The notes: generated by a model from the sequence alone, not told the origin. A DNA stretch of 64,000 nt from Hybos culiciformis (GCA_964007475.1 OZ023273.1:137799308-137863307); one strand, 5' to 3'; positions 1-12,012 are shown, numbered from the stretch's first letter. Numbers and translations are program-made.

Positions 1-3000
1 TTTTCATATTTTTTTCTTCAAAAAAATAAAAAAAAAATAAAATAGGCACATAAATATGTGAAAAATCTGTTTTGGTTGGAAAAGCTTGAAATTTTTTTTT
101 TTTTTTTCAGAAAGAAAACACTTTAGTTTTCATTAAACAGTTTTAGCACTTTATTAAAATTGGATTTTGTTTTCTTGTGGAAATAAGAAAAAGTAAACTT
201 TTGATTTTGATATTATAATTATTATTTTAGACAAATTAGAGAAACATTTTGGTGATATTATTATAGGTATTTGCTAATTTTTGTGTTCACCTACAATATA
301 TAAGTTTTTTTCGTTTGATTTTTCAGTTTATTTGCAGTCACTATTTTCCACGAATTGTGTCGAATCGAATGAATAAACATCAGTATAATATTGGGCTCAT
401 CTTATAATCGAACTAAAATTATCTTACGTCTCCGAAGTGCAATTATTTATTCTAAATTTATATTAAATTATAATTATAAAGTTTTCTTCAAATTATATAT
501 TTCCAAACTTTAAACAATGAATTTAAGACATAGAGGCAAAGCTTGTTCAGCATTTAGTTAAAAAAATAGTAATTGTATGCTTTTACATTACACATTTCCC
601 AGGATAAACTTAAAATACTACATATAGCTACATATACTATATTTACTTTTCTTTATAATTTTTTATTGGTTCTATCGAGACCTTTCATTATACACACATA
701 ACGTATGTTGTTAAAAAAATTTTTTAGCGGGCAGACGGGCCAATTAATGTTAAAAGTGTGAATTGATGTTTATGAGTTTTTGAAAATTTCTTAAAAAATT
801 ATTTATGTATATTTTTCATCATATAGAAAAATAAAATAAAAAAAAAAAAAGCTAACAAAATCTATTTGGAACATAAGGTTACACATTTTTTGTGTTTTTT
901 AATTGAATTTTAAGTCAATAAAGAAATTTTTTTAATCTTAAGAAGCAGACGTAAAATAATAAAAAAAAATGTTTGGAAAATTTTGATTAATGCTTTGCAT
1001 TTTTCTTTTAAAAAATAAACTATTTTTTTTTTTTTTTGAGAAAAATTATATTACTCACTAAATAAGTTCAAGAAAAATTCTTAAAATTTTAGTAAAATTA
1101 AGTTTCTAATTAATTTAGGGCAAAAAATTCTTAAAAGCTTTTCCAAAATTGCAAGCCCTAAATCTTAAAATTTAATAACTTTATGACACGCAATCGAATA
1201 CTTTGAATTTTCAACTTAGGTACGTGCAATTATATAATTGCAGGTTTATTGAAATTTTCTATAAATTAATATGTAGGTATATAATATTTTAGAAATGATA
1301 TTATGTTTTATGTCACCAGCAGAAGAGAATATTTTTTTAAGCTATAAAGCTAAGCATTTAATTCTGACAATTCACATATTTTAAAAGAACATTTTAGTTC
1401 ATTTACTTACAAAAATGGTAATTGTTATTTATTTTGTTCAGTTCTTAATGTAAATAATAAAAAAAATATTATTTAGAATTGTAGTCAACATTATATAATT
1501 ATATATCTTAAAATAATATAATTGTGGAGACAGAGATATTAAAAAAGGATAATGAATGAAATAAAAACGATTATGATCGTCACGTTGAAATAATTTTAAA
1601 GCTCTTTAAGCGCCATTAAATTTCACTCTTTAACGTGTTTTTTTATGGTAAATATTTTTTTTTTGTTTTTCTGTGATCGTTATTTCTGTTTATTGAAAAT
1701 AAAAAAGAAGCAGCTCATTAATATTTTCATGCAGCTTAATCTTGTAAAATATGATTTTTAGTAAGTTTTATTTATACCTGAACTGAATAACTTATGATGA
1801 TATTAATTTGGTTCCCGGAATCAGATACATACGATACAAACCTAACATATTAAGTTAATGTATGTACTTATAAAATAAATAAAAAAATAAATATTTTGTT
1901 AATACGGTAATAAAATAAACAATATAACATAAAATGTAATAATTATTAATATTTGAAGGTTTGAACACTGTCAAAAATGTATATCCCAGTCTTAAAACTA
2001 TAATTTTAATTACAGTATGTATTATGCTCACTGAATAGTGGACTAGAACCAACAGAATAACAGACAAACTTTGAACAAATAAATGCTATACATACTTAAA
2101 ATAATTAAGAGATTCAATACTACATGTATGAATAGTATACTCGTATAGTACATACTGAAGTAGGTATCTAAGGAACGAAAATTATGATAATTTAGGTTTT
2201 TTGTGTTTTGAATTATTTTGACCAACTTTGACAAGTTTTTTTTTTAAAGGATGAAGAAAAAATTTATTTTATATATTTGTTGGTATATCTGTCGGAGTTA
2301 AATTGCTTAAAAGCTTCATTAACAGTCTCCTCAAACAAAACATCAAAATCAATACTTTATGTTTGATGACGCGGAATGTAATATCATAATTGTCATATAA
2401 ACAGACTATAGAGAATTTTCTATTTAGAAAAATTAAATTTTAATTAGAAATTTTGTAAAATAAAATGTAATGAAAAAATTGCACATTTATGTAAGACTGT
2501 GTTCACATAAAAATTGAATTATTAAATAATTAACCACATAGTAATTTTTTTTTTTTAAAGAACATACATTTTGGCTCACGTTTTAGTATTTTTTAATTCT
2601 AAATTCTAGTGACAAAATAATTTCATAAAAGATTTATTAAACACTTTAAATTTAAATATGAACAAAAAAAAAAGAAATAAATATGAAATAATAAATACAT
2701 TATGTGACACTTTTAATGTGAGTAGAAAATACAAAAGATATGAAAAAAGTACTGATGATATCGTATAATGTATGTACTGAACATTATATAAGTATGTGTG
2801 GTAAATAATTTTATGCAAATATGTATATATCGAATTTCTTTATTTCAAACACCTCAAAAAATTTCTTTTTAATCTATTTGACTTATTCTTTTTGGTGCCA
2901 AACTAGACTTTGTCACTTGAAGTTCCAAAAAATTAAATATTTAAATTAAGATTTTATTTTGCTTATATATAGGCTTTGACATTTACTAACTATTAGACTG

Positions 3001-4830
3001 TTTTTGGTCAATAAAATGTCTATAGAGATTTTTTTTTAATGTAGGTATCAATGTACTCAAAAACGAATCTGATATTAAGTTGAATAAAACTTTCTATTTA
3101 TTTTCTAACAGATATTTTGTAACTGTCATATAAGACTGTCATATGAAAGTAATATAACGAATAATTAATAATATATAGCAATAATCGGAATACTAAAAAT
3201 CCCAGACAAATTTCCAAAATTTATTCCATATCGAATTTTTTTTAATTATTTTACAGTTTAAAATTATTACAATTAAAATTAATTTAAGAAATTATTTTAA
3301 ATATATTAAATTTTTGATATAATATTATAAAATTAATTCTTAAATAAGGTTTTTTTGCAATAAAATTATGTGTTCAAAGAACAGAATTCCATTTACCATT
3401 CCAAGTACGGTCCTTCTTTGTATTTTTTTTTGTCAGTAAAAAAATTACAAAAAAAATATTTATTTTTACATTGGTCTTTTTTTCTTTTTTTTTTCACATT
3501 ACCATTATGAATGTTTAATCAAATTCACATCATATTCCATGTCATCATGTAACAAGGAATCATCTTGTTTCATAACTATAGAAAAAACCAAAATATGACA
3601 AAAGCCATTAGTGATGGAATTATGAAAAAAAGCACAATTATATGGATTAAATTTTTACCTCTTTAACCTAAATATTTTATTTTTTTTTATTTTTAAGGAT
3701 ATACATTCATATATTCGTTCTAATAACTGTTTGTCCTATATGTTGCCTAAATGATAAAACAAAAAATATGTAATTATTTTTGAATATTGAATTGATCTCT
3801 TCTTTTTATTGTGTGCTTGAATTTATGATAAATTTTGTAAAGTACTACCGAGTGCTTATAGTATAAACAATAGTAATATAGTTAGAAATATAGTCAGACA
3901 GAGCAAAAAATTAATTCCGAAAATTACCCAAATGGTTTATGTATTAAGACTAACATAAAATGATAAAAATATTTTATGCGGGCAAACATTAAAATATGAC
4001 TTTGATCATGAAAGATGGTAAATCATGGAATTTCATATTGAAAATAATAATATGGTCATTAAGGACGGTACCTAGTTAGGATACATTAAGATCACAAATA
4101 AATATAAAAATTAAAATAAATTATGAGAAAATTCATATTTGTTTTTTCTTGGTTAAAATAATGAAATTATTTTATAAATAAATTGAAAAGAAAATATTTT
4201 TATTTTTATTTTCAGATTGTTTTAGCCACACAGAATGTTTTAAATGAAATTAGTTATTCTTATAAAATTGAATTTGAATTCCTGGAAATTCAAGTTTTGT
4301 GTAATTCAGGAAAATTAGAAATGATTAAAACGAATTACTGGCAAAAAAAAATATTTGAACAGAAATCGAGCCCCTGATTAGTTTTTGGCTTAATTATAGA
4401 AAACTTTTTTCCTGCCAAGATATATTCATATATTTAAGTTAAAAAGTTATTAAAAATAAATGAATTCGAATTTTTTTTTATTACTTTATTTCTGGAAAAG
4501 ATATATTTGGAGTATAGAAATCAAACCCTTGATTAGTTTTTGGCACATTTATTGACAATATATTTTTGAAGAAAATGCAGTTTGAATGTACTATAGTAGT
4601 TATACTCTACACTGCATTATGCCCTATATTTACATATTTGCATTATGTACATAAGAAATTATTTTATATCGCACTTAAAAAAAGTTGGTTGATTTTTTAA
4701 AAATAATTTCTTGTTAACGAGAAAGTAAGATAGTGTTTTCAATCGATGAAACTTTGTGCATATTTAAAAAAATTAATATTAAAGTATTAATAGGCTTGCC
4801 ATTTTAAATTTTCCTAAGTAGGTAAACAAA
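1..4830. other. AT-rich non-coding DNA
   Basis: No gene is visible on either strand. The longest open frames are about 60-70 codons, are built from low-complexity Phe, Tyr, Leu and Lys codons, and look like chance products of base composition. The stretch holds many poly-A/poly-T runs and short ATAC/GTAT microsatellite-like tracts. A small GC-richer patch near 727-741 (GCGGGCAGACGGGCC) may be the remnant of an old mobile element, but no ends can be drawn. Confidence 0.6.
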
Positions 4831-5100
4831 TAGTAGATTACAATACATGTTAAGAAAATTTATTATTAATTACGAGTTGTGTATACACACAAACACATAG
4901 TGTTTGTGTGTATAACAACGAGTTGTTATAACACATTTTATTAACATGTTCTGTATACTGCTTTAATGTGCATGGGAGAGGGAGTTGAAAACAATACATT
5001 TACAATGAAAAAAATAAACAAAAAAGTTCAAAATGAAGCAAGGAAATAAAATTTAATTAATACGGAAGTAAATTTATTTCTCGAAATGATTTCAAACCGG
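4831..5100 (+). repeat. Fold-back repeat family, copy C
   Basis: The segment begins GTAGATTACAATACATG and forms a long imperfect hairpin to about 4962. The centre is nearly perfect: TATACACACAAACAC, two bases, then GTGTTTGTGTGTATA (about 4873-4904). Both arms then pair outward through an ACGAGTTGT motif and a CATGTTAA motif. The same arms and order occur in the copy at 19180, and the opening 30 bases recur at 9508. The tail (GTTCAAAATGAAGCAAGGAAAT near 5027) matches the tail of the copy at 9508. No target-site duplication could be fixed, so the outer limits are approximate. Confidence 0.6.
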
Positions 5101-5370
5101 ATGATTTAAGATCAGCTAATTGCTAAAATATTAAAAAAAAAAATTAGTAATTTTTCCAAAAAAAAATTATTCATTTTCTTTTTTGCAAAAAAAAAAAAAA
5201 TCGAATAATTTTTTTTTGTAAAAATTACTAGTTTTTTTTATTATTTTAGGAATTAGTTGATCTTCTTAAATTTTATTTAATTTTATTTTTTATAATAATT
5301 TATAATAATTTTTAATTTTTTTTTTTACAATTAAAAATAAAATTAAATAATTAAAATTATTATACATTTT

Positions 5371-5388
5371 ACCTTATCGCTTATCTCC
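5371..5388 (-). promoter_or_regulatory. Paired GATA-factor-like motifs
   Basis: Read on the minus strand the sequence is GGAGATAAGCGATAAGGT: two GATAAG cores in the same direction, 7 bp apart. A GATA factor dimer or a two-finger GATA protein could bind such a pair. It lies about 60 bp outside the left end of the transposon. Motif match only; no target gene can be assigned. Confidence 0.2.
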
Positions 5389-5444
5389 TTGTTGCTGCCA
5401 TTTTCCTCGTTTGTTGATAAAAGAAAAAAAAATTCTTACTTGAC

Positions 5445-5448
5445 ATTT
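5445..5448. repeat. Target-site duplication, left (ATTT)
   Basis: ATTT stands immediately outside the left terminal inverted repeat and is repeated in the same orientation at 9306-9309, immediately outside the right terminal repeat. A 4-bp duplication is what the Sola superfamily is known to generate. Confidence 0.65.
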
Positions 5449-5477
5449 CGTCGCCCCGAAATTATTTTGTTGTATAT
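5449..5477 (+). repeat. Left terminal inverted repeat of the Sola-like element
   Basis: It begins CGTCGCCCCGAAATTATTTT. It matches the reverse complement of 9277-9305 at 24 of 29 positions, with mismatches at positions 11, 18, 19, 23 and 27. Its first 10 bp are identical in both ends. Confidence 0.75.
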
Positions 5478-6463
5478 CCCGAAAACCTAGTTTTGGCAAA
5501 TCGACTTTAAAGTTTGAATGTAAATATAAAAAAAACTGGCCGAAAAACATATACTTTTTTTTTTTTTGGTGAAAGCTACAACCTTAAACTTCATTTTAAG
5601 ATCGGAAAAAAAGTCATTTAGAGTTCCCATTCCGAGCTACCAGAACTTTTGTTCAAAATTATCTTGCCGTAAGCGCCACTATTGAATGACTTTCTATCAC
5701 TCTTTGCACATACGTCATTTTTTTACACATGCGGTAAAATAATTGCGAAAAAATATTGCTGAATATTAAGGCTTTTACAACAAATCAAGTAAAATCACAA
5801 ACTTTTTTTGTTGCCCTGTGAAAGTTAAAATTAAATTAAACAGATCATTTAGTTTTTACTTATTACAAACTTTATTTCAAAAATTAAAAAATATTCAGTT
5901 AATAACAATGTTTAAAAATTATCAAATATAGAAGCTTAAAGCATTGTCAATCAAAAATCAGTATTATATTTTAATAATACTATTAAAAAATTTGTATGAT
6001 GAAAATATAGATATCTACAGTTCATTTTTAAAATTATGAGTACTTAAAACATCTAAACTTAAATTTAACAACAATATAAGACATTAAACTAATTAAAGTC
6101 CAAAATTCAGGTAACTTATTTTTCATTAAATCACAAAGTAGTTATTATATAATAATCGACTTAAAACTTACAACTTTGTTGAACCAAAAATCAAAATTAT
6201 TATAAAAAATACAAAGTTTGTAATATTATATACATACCTACATATTTTTTTTATTAGGTTAACTGGTTTAACCAGTAATCTTAAATATATCTAAGTATAT
6301 TAATATTTGGTCGTTTTTCAAATATTGCGAGCTTAATACTTATTATTATAATTTTTATTTTAATACAAAATTTATATGATAAAAAATAATAAAGTAGAAA
6401 AGTATAATTAATTTTTTTTGTAATTCGTTGTTTTTTTTTTAATTTTTCTTTTTATTAGGAACT
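5478..6463 (-). other. Non-coding left part of the transposon (3' side of the transposase gene)
   Basis: This 1-kb region lies between the left terminal repeat and the transposase stop codon and should contain the 3' UTR. Around 5706-5775 are copies of the subterminal motif (GCACATACGTCA, then ACACATGCGGTAAAATAATTGC). The surrounding unit matches the right-side units at 8864 and 8915. The rest is AT-rich without long open frames. A minus-strand AATAAA stands at 6456-6451, only 8 bp beyond the stop, so the true polyadenylation site is probably further down. Confidence 0.55.
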
Positions 6464-8703
6464 CTATTTCATTAATTTATCATAATATTGTCTATCAACT
6501 TCAGATAAGTAAGGATAGAGACTTTTAATATCAGATTTTTTATCATTTGATATTTTCTTTGCACACAAAATTTTCAAATTTGTTTCAAAAATATTTGTTG
6601 GGGTTTGCAAATTTTTTTTAGTAGTTTTTTTTAATATGGATGTTGTTTTATAATTAAATTCTTCCATCGAAGTTTTGAAGTCTAACTCAAATAGCTGATT
6701 TTGCAAATATTTTATAATTTTAACTTTTGAAAAAGGAACTGCTTGGTAAAACAATTTATGAGCTTTTTCAGAGTACAATTTAAAATCTTCTGAAACCATC
6801 TGTACAACTTGAATTTTAATTTTTGGCGACTTATAATTTTTTAATTTCTTAACCAAATCGAGAGGGCTATGTATTTCTTTTAGTTTTAAGAAGTGATCTA
6901 TTGCACTGTGAACTGCATCAACTTCTTGAACCTGGGAATGACCAGGCTCAGAAAATTTTTGAGTTATGCTTTTTATTGAATCGTGGTCGGAAAGAAACTG
7001 TAGTAATGCAGTTGCCATGATTTGGTTTTTATTTTGAGGCACGCAAGAGTCACTCCACAATACTAAATGTTCAATATTATTAAAATCTTGAATAATTTTT
7101 TCTAAAATCTTTATTAAAGAACTAGCGATATCGTTGCCTGAACGACCACTTTGACACTCGCTCCACAGACAACAATATGTCACTCTCGCTTCACTTCTTT
7201 GTGGCGTGCAAACTGTGGCTGTCATATTAAACACGCAAAGTTTTCGTTTATAGTAGAAAATAGAAGAAAACCCTTTGGGAAGTGTAAAAACACTTTGTAA
7301 ATCGAAACAAATTACGAGGGTGTTTTCATTTAAGTTGTTTCTGTCGATATCACGTTCAAGTTTTATTAATGTTTTTTCTTTTTTATGTGTTTCATAAATT
7401 GTTTTATTATTTGCAGTTAAACTTTTGCTTTCTTCTTGTTTTTTAAAAAGTACGCAGCGATCGCACTGATCTTTTTTTGGCTTAAAGAAGCCAAAGTTAA
7501 AATTATTATTAAAAATTTTTGAAAATGTTGTAATGGAAACCAAAATATCAGGATGTTTTTCCTGGAACAGACTGAACATTTTTGAAAGCGTTAAGCCTAC
7601 TTCGAAATATTTCCTTGAAGAGGTGGATCTACAATAATGAGCATTGACAGTTGGAAAGCTATTGATATGCTCCGAAATTTTTTGTAAAGATAAATCAGAA
7701 ATACGTTTTTTTACATGCTTTCCTCTTTTCAAATCATTCACTACCCCAGTTTTCTGGTCACGAAGATGTTTAAAATGGTAGTAAATTCTTTTATCCGAGA
7801 TATTCAAAGTATTAAAAAAAAAACGTTTACAAATTTGATGAATTATGTTCTCTTTCTCAAAATAATATATGAAAGATGCGAACTTTTTTGGACTGTTTAG
7901 CGTTCGTCGTCTCTTTACATCAGTTTGTTTTACAAATTTTGCATAGAAACAATTTTTCTGGGTGTCATCAAGGGTCCAAAATTTTTGAAATATATTTTGA
8001 CGATCATGTGCACTAAAGTTTTTCCTACATAAATAAAAACAGTTTTCTTGGCAAGGAGGTTTCATTGTTTTTTTTTCAATTGGTACTCCTTTGGATGAAA
8101 CATAGTCCTTACCTTGTTGTCGAAGACGTTTTCTAATTGATTGTTTCCAATTCTCCTTGTTAATCTTTCTTTTTCGTGTTAGCTTTGGTGTATTTAGCTC
8201 AGAGCCTGATGATAAGTAGCTAGAAGGTACACTGAAAACAATATTTTTATCCTGTAGAGACTTTGGTGTGTTCACCATTGACCCTGCTGTACTTGGTGCC
8301 GATTCTGTAATAATGAAAATATGAAAGAATATTTTTAAAACATAGATTATTAGTTTTTTGACACTAAAAACTTACCAACATCAAAATTTTCGTAAAATTT
8401 TTTTAAATTGCTATTTTGTGCATCAATTTTATAGTCCGGATCGCGCGCTGAGTCGTCAGAATCAAAATCATCGGAATCGTCTAAAAAAGAAGTATGTTAT
8501 ATAATATACATTCACAAATTTATGTATTTATTTTACCTTTTGAAACAGAACTATCTCGTGCTTGATGTTGATCATCATTTAATAATTCATCCATCATTCT
8601 AAATTGGAAAATTAATAATTAAATATCATTATAATAATAACACTAATTTCACTTTAACTTACTCCATTAGCTTTTTTTCAATAATTGGGGGAGGTGACTC
8701 CAT
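6464..8703 (-). CDS. Sola-like DDD transposase, four exons, 682 aa
   Basis: Predicted to cut and paste the surrounding element. Exons read on the minus strand are 8703-8663, 8598-8537, 8480-8376 and 8304-6464. Introns of 64, 56 and 71 bp all have GT..AG ends and keep one frame; coding length is 2049 nt with stop. An acidic start (MMDELLNDD; DDSDDFDSDDSARDPDYK) leads to a basic stretch (KLTRKRK, RKRLRQQ). A Cys cluster PCQENCFYLC follows at about residues 153-162, a likely zinc-binding or DNA-binding region. The catalytic-type region has CDRC (350-353), a Lys/Glu-rich, coiled-coil-like stretch (about 357-393), FDLQ (D404), LWSDSC..QNKNQ (D488) and QEVDAVHSAID (D532). D404, D488 and D532 are the inferred catalytic triad. 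The longest single-exon frame would start at 8278 (604 aa), but the upstream exons join it in frame, so the 8703 start is preferred. No internal stop or frameshift is seen. Confidence 0.75.
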
Positions 8704-8794
8704 TTAATTTTCTGTTGCATTCAACACTACACATAAATTGGTACTAATACAAAATATCAATTTGCTCAGATTGATATACAAAAATTTCAGAATT

Positions 8795-9297
8795 TCATAC
8801 ACGTACGACAATATAATTGCTTAATTTTTTTTCCATTAACATGCAGTATAGTACATTTTTAAAACACTTACGGCACAATAATTGTTAAAAAATAGACTAA
8901 ATATTAAAATTTTTACACATACGTCAAAATAATTGTTAAGAATTTTCTGCGAAAATTCGCAAACAGCTTTTTTTAAGGACATACGGTAGAATAACAGTTA
9001 AAAAAAAACTGACAATTTTAAATTTTGGCGTGTGCGTCAGTATAATGTTGCCTACTTTTTTTTTTTTTTTTTGTATGAGAATTCGTCGTACATCCAAAAA
9101 TTTGGAGCATACGATATTATAGGAGCCAAACATTTCAATTTTTTGTCATTTACGTCAAAGTCAACACTAAATATCTCAGAAACTAATAGAGATAGGACGA
9201 TTCCGATTGGACAGTTCGATAGAGCTCGAAAAATTATTATGCTCTACATACTCAACTCATTTTTTGTCGTTTTGTCATGTACGACAGTATAATTGCG
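8795..9297 (+). repeat. Subterminal motif array on the right side of the transposon
   Basis: Degenerate copies of roughly ACACRTACGNCANWATAATTG lie in one orientation at 8799, 8864, 8915, 8977 and 9028. Partial copies are near 9108 and 9147, and the last one, at 9277-9297, is part of the right terminal repeat itself. Spacing of the first five starts is 65, 51, 62 and 51 bp. The bases between motifs are also partly alike (a TTAAAAAAT..ACTAAATATTAAAATTTTT type spacer), so this is a decayed tandem array. Such subterminal repeats commonly serve as extra transposase binding sites; that role is inferred here. Confidence 0.65.
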
Positions 9298-9305
9298 GGG
9301 CGACG
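9277..9305 (-). repeat. Right terminal inverted repeat of the Sola-like element
   Basis: The end reads ..GTATAATTGCGGGGCGACG. Its reverse complement matches the left end at 24 of 29 positions. It is followed directly by ATTT, the right copy of the target duplication. Confidence 0.75.
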
Positions 9306-9309
9306 ATTT
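9306..9309. repeat. Target-site duplication, right (ATTT)
   Basis: This is a direct copy of 5445-5448, immediately outside the right terminal repeat. Confidence 0.65.
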
Positions 9310-9507
9310 GACAATTGACAGCAAACTTTATAATGCCAGAAATGATTTTCTTCAATACTTTCAAGGTTACCATTGTTCTATTTTTATTCATTTTGTTTTT
9401 TTGAATAAAATAAGTGCAATTTTCGAAGTGTGGTTTAAATTTTTGTACTAAAATCCAACCACACTCGCTTAAAAATTTAGTAGTAGAGGTTCGAAGATCC
9501 TTCAAAA

Positions 9508-9965
9508 ATAGTAGATTGAAACACATGTTAAGAAAATTCACCGACTGATCGACTGGCCGCTTTTTAGGAAAACAAAAAAATAGCCGCTTATTTTTTTGTT
9601 GGTTCTCTTTTGTTTTTTTTTTTGTTTGCTCAGAGGGAAAATATAGATTTTTAGAATTATAAACTTAACTTTATTTGACATTGATATGATGCATGTGAGT
9701 GGTATACATTTGCAATTTTTTTTTTTTTTGCATTTGTCTGTATTGAAATATTGTGAGTGTAGTGATATTATTTTTGTTTATAGTATTACGCAGTTCAAAA
9801 TGAAGTAAGTAAATATAATTTACATTATAGGGAAATGTAAATAAAATTTACTTAAGTGAATAATTGCATGTGTATTGATGCATGTAATAGACCATTTCCC
9901 GATTTACCGAGCTAAATTTGCGATTGTAAATACAACTTACCGAACACATGCACATTAAAAATTAT
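9508..9965 (+). repeat. Fold-back repeat family, copy B (hairpin mostly lost)
   Basis: The segment opens with GTAGATTGAAACACATGTTA, matching the opening of the copy at 4831. It then diverges where the other copies have their hairpin. From about 9727 it rejoins the family: CTGTATTGAAATATTGTGAG and a following GTATTACG are shared with 19440-19490. GTTCAAAATGAAGTAAGTAA is shared with copy C. The far end AATACAACTTACCGAACACATGCACATTAAAAA is a diverged match to 19616-19648 (AATACAACATAACGATC..). Confidence 0.5.
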
Positions 9966-12012
9966 TACATTACAAAAACTCAAAATGAATTTTTTTGGGT
10001 GTTAAAACATAAAAAAATGGCTTAAAAGAACTTACTGCAATATACTGCAATATACTTATACTTATACTAAAATGTAAAATCAGTAAATTAAAATTAATTA
10101 TGTTATTAAAATAATATGTATTTAAAAGAAAAAGCTATATTTCTGTATTGGTTTGAACTATTTTATTTGAAAATTTCAGAATTTTAACTCCAGAAAATCA
10201 GTTGTACATTTATTAAATCAGTTGTGTACTGATTAAATTCGTATATTTGGCAAGTCTAATAAATGCAACTACAACAAAGTATTCTAAATGACAAAATTTA
10301 AAGATGACGATAAAAACTGGTGTGACAAATTATTCTTGTTTTATCACTTTTATAAGGCTTACATGAAAATATACTTTAAAAATTTACAAAATTAAAAGAA
10401 TGTTTATATGGAAATTACCTTTTTGAAGATTGTGCACCAAGAATAACGATTTTTTTTTAAGAAAGCCATTAGTTTGATCGTTAAATGTCAATTAATTTGC
10501 AAAAATGAAATTTGCCAGGAGCCAATTTATCCTTTATTATATACACTTAGGACTTATAAAAAGTTTGTATTTATTTAATATCACATATATAATATCGAGT
10601 ATGTAATGTACATGTATATATTACACACACATTTAACTAAATACTTATCCAATTAGTGCAATTATTGATCGTTAAAATTTTAAGGTTTAAAGAACCTCTT
10701 TTTATGACTTAAAAAAATTAAAAAATTAAATTTTTTTTGAATAAATTAGAATAATCATAATAATAAAATGAAATATTACGACATTTATAATTGAATATAA
10801 TGTAATGATGTAAAACACAAAACTTTTTGGTTTTAAGCGCACGAAATAGGAAACTGTCCAGAATTCATATCTTCAAGAAACTCTTGTCTAAATGTGAAAC
10901 ATTTTAAGGCACATTAGGCCTTAAGCACTAAATATAATTAAGCAAAAAAAGTACAAAATGTCAACTGTTTGAAATTTTAACTTCAGTTGTATGAGTTTAA
11001 GGAAAGATAAAATTAATTTAGTTAAGATTTTTCCTCAACGTGAGCTTTAGATAATATATGATTAATGAATATATATGGTACATGTTTCTTGATGTGAAAA
11101 AACGTGTCTTAAATGTCAAAAATTAAGTAAATACCCTATTCTTGATTTTACATTAATCATTATGTATATAGAAAATTTTAATTTTGCGAATGGGTTTTTG
11201 TTAGCTTAATGGCTTTACAAATTATTTGAAAAGTTTACGGCACTGTCTGAGATTTTTTTTTATATAAGTTTTTGAAATAAAATAAGAATTAATAACGATG
11301 GAAGAAGAAAAAAAATTTATAGTTAGTTCATCCGGATTGAAACGTAGTCTGCACCTGTTCAGAGTATTTAATCGTGATATATAAAGAAACTTTTCTTCTT
11401 CTTACGAAAAAAAAAAGTCATTTCTATTCTTCTACTTAAATTAAAAGTGCATATGACTTGGTTCATAAAATCAAAATTAATTTGGTTTTTCTTATCATTT
11501 TCCAATGAGAAATTCATAAATGAAGAAAAAATGGTCAATAATAATTATCCTTTTCAATTTATTCGAAAAAAAATTCATGCTTTTTTAAGAAAGTTTTAAA
11601 CTTACATTTTCTGCAGGAAATAAATATGTAAATTAATTTATAAATTAATTTACAGAGAGTAGAATGCTCAGAAATATTTATGGGCCAATGAACGAAAACA
11701 ACCAATGATTAAAATACTTTAAAGTACATAGTTGTTTAACCTATGTGGCGAAATTTATACCATTTTGAAGAGTATATACGTACACAGTTAGAATGCAATG
11801 TACTGGATATGAAGAACGTGTAATCCGATCTATATAGATTTGATAAGTACTATATGCATTTCGGTACTCTATGTAGCATTATCAGCTGCGATTTCTTTGC
11901 GTTGTAAATTTTAGAAATTGAATTTTAAATTTGAAAAACGGTGAAACTAAATCGGTGTTAGAAATAAATATGTAATTAAAAAAGTCATTAGTTGCTATGA
12001 AAACAAAATAAA
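9966..12012. other. AT-rich non-coding DNA
   Basis: No supported gene is seen. There are short direct repeats near 10197-10240 (AAATCAGTTGT twice). A moderately complex stretch at 11760-11900 has no long open frame. Confidence 0.55.

Larger units (their letters stand above)
5449..9305 (-). mobile_element. Complete Sola-like DNA transposon, 3857 bp
   Basis: The element is bounded by inverted ends that both begin CGTCGCCCCG and match at 24 of 29 positions, and it is flanked by the 4-bp direct repeat ATTT. It carries one multi-exon transposase gene on the minus strand with no frame breaks. Subterminal regions on both sides hold degenerate copies of a motif related to the inner part of the terminal repeat. 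Sola elements are known to have DDD transposases and 4-bp target duplications, and both fit here. The superfamily call rests on remembered family features rather than on a search. The gene, ends and target duplication are all present, so the element looks autonomous and fairly young. It sits between two copies of a fold-back repeat family. Confidence 0.7.

Noticed and set aside
4183..4377. 64-codon frame preceded by TTTTATTTTCAG
   Set aside because: The acceptor-like tract is attractive, but the peptide is unremarkable and has no partner exon. T-rich AG sites are common here.
7715..7900. 61-codon plus-strand frame
   Set aside because: Antisense shadow of the transposase exon.
9487..9500. GGTTCGAAGATCC resembles a tRNA B box
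   Set aside because: No A box, no foldable cloverleaf and no terminator at the right distance.
9032..9541. Open frames of 86-88 codons near the right end of the transposon
   Set aside because: They cross the subterminal array, the terminal repeat and flanking DNA; no family resemblance.
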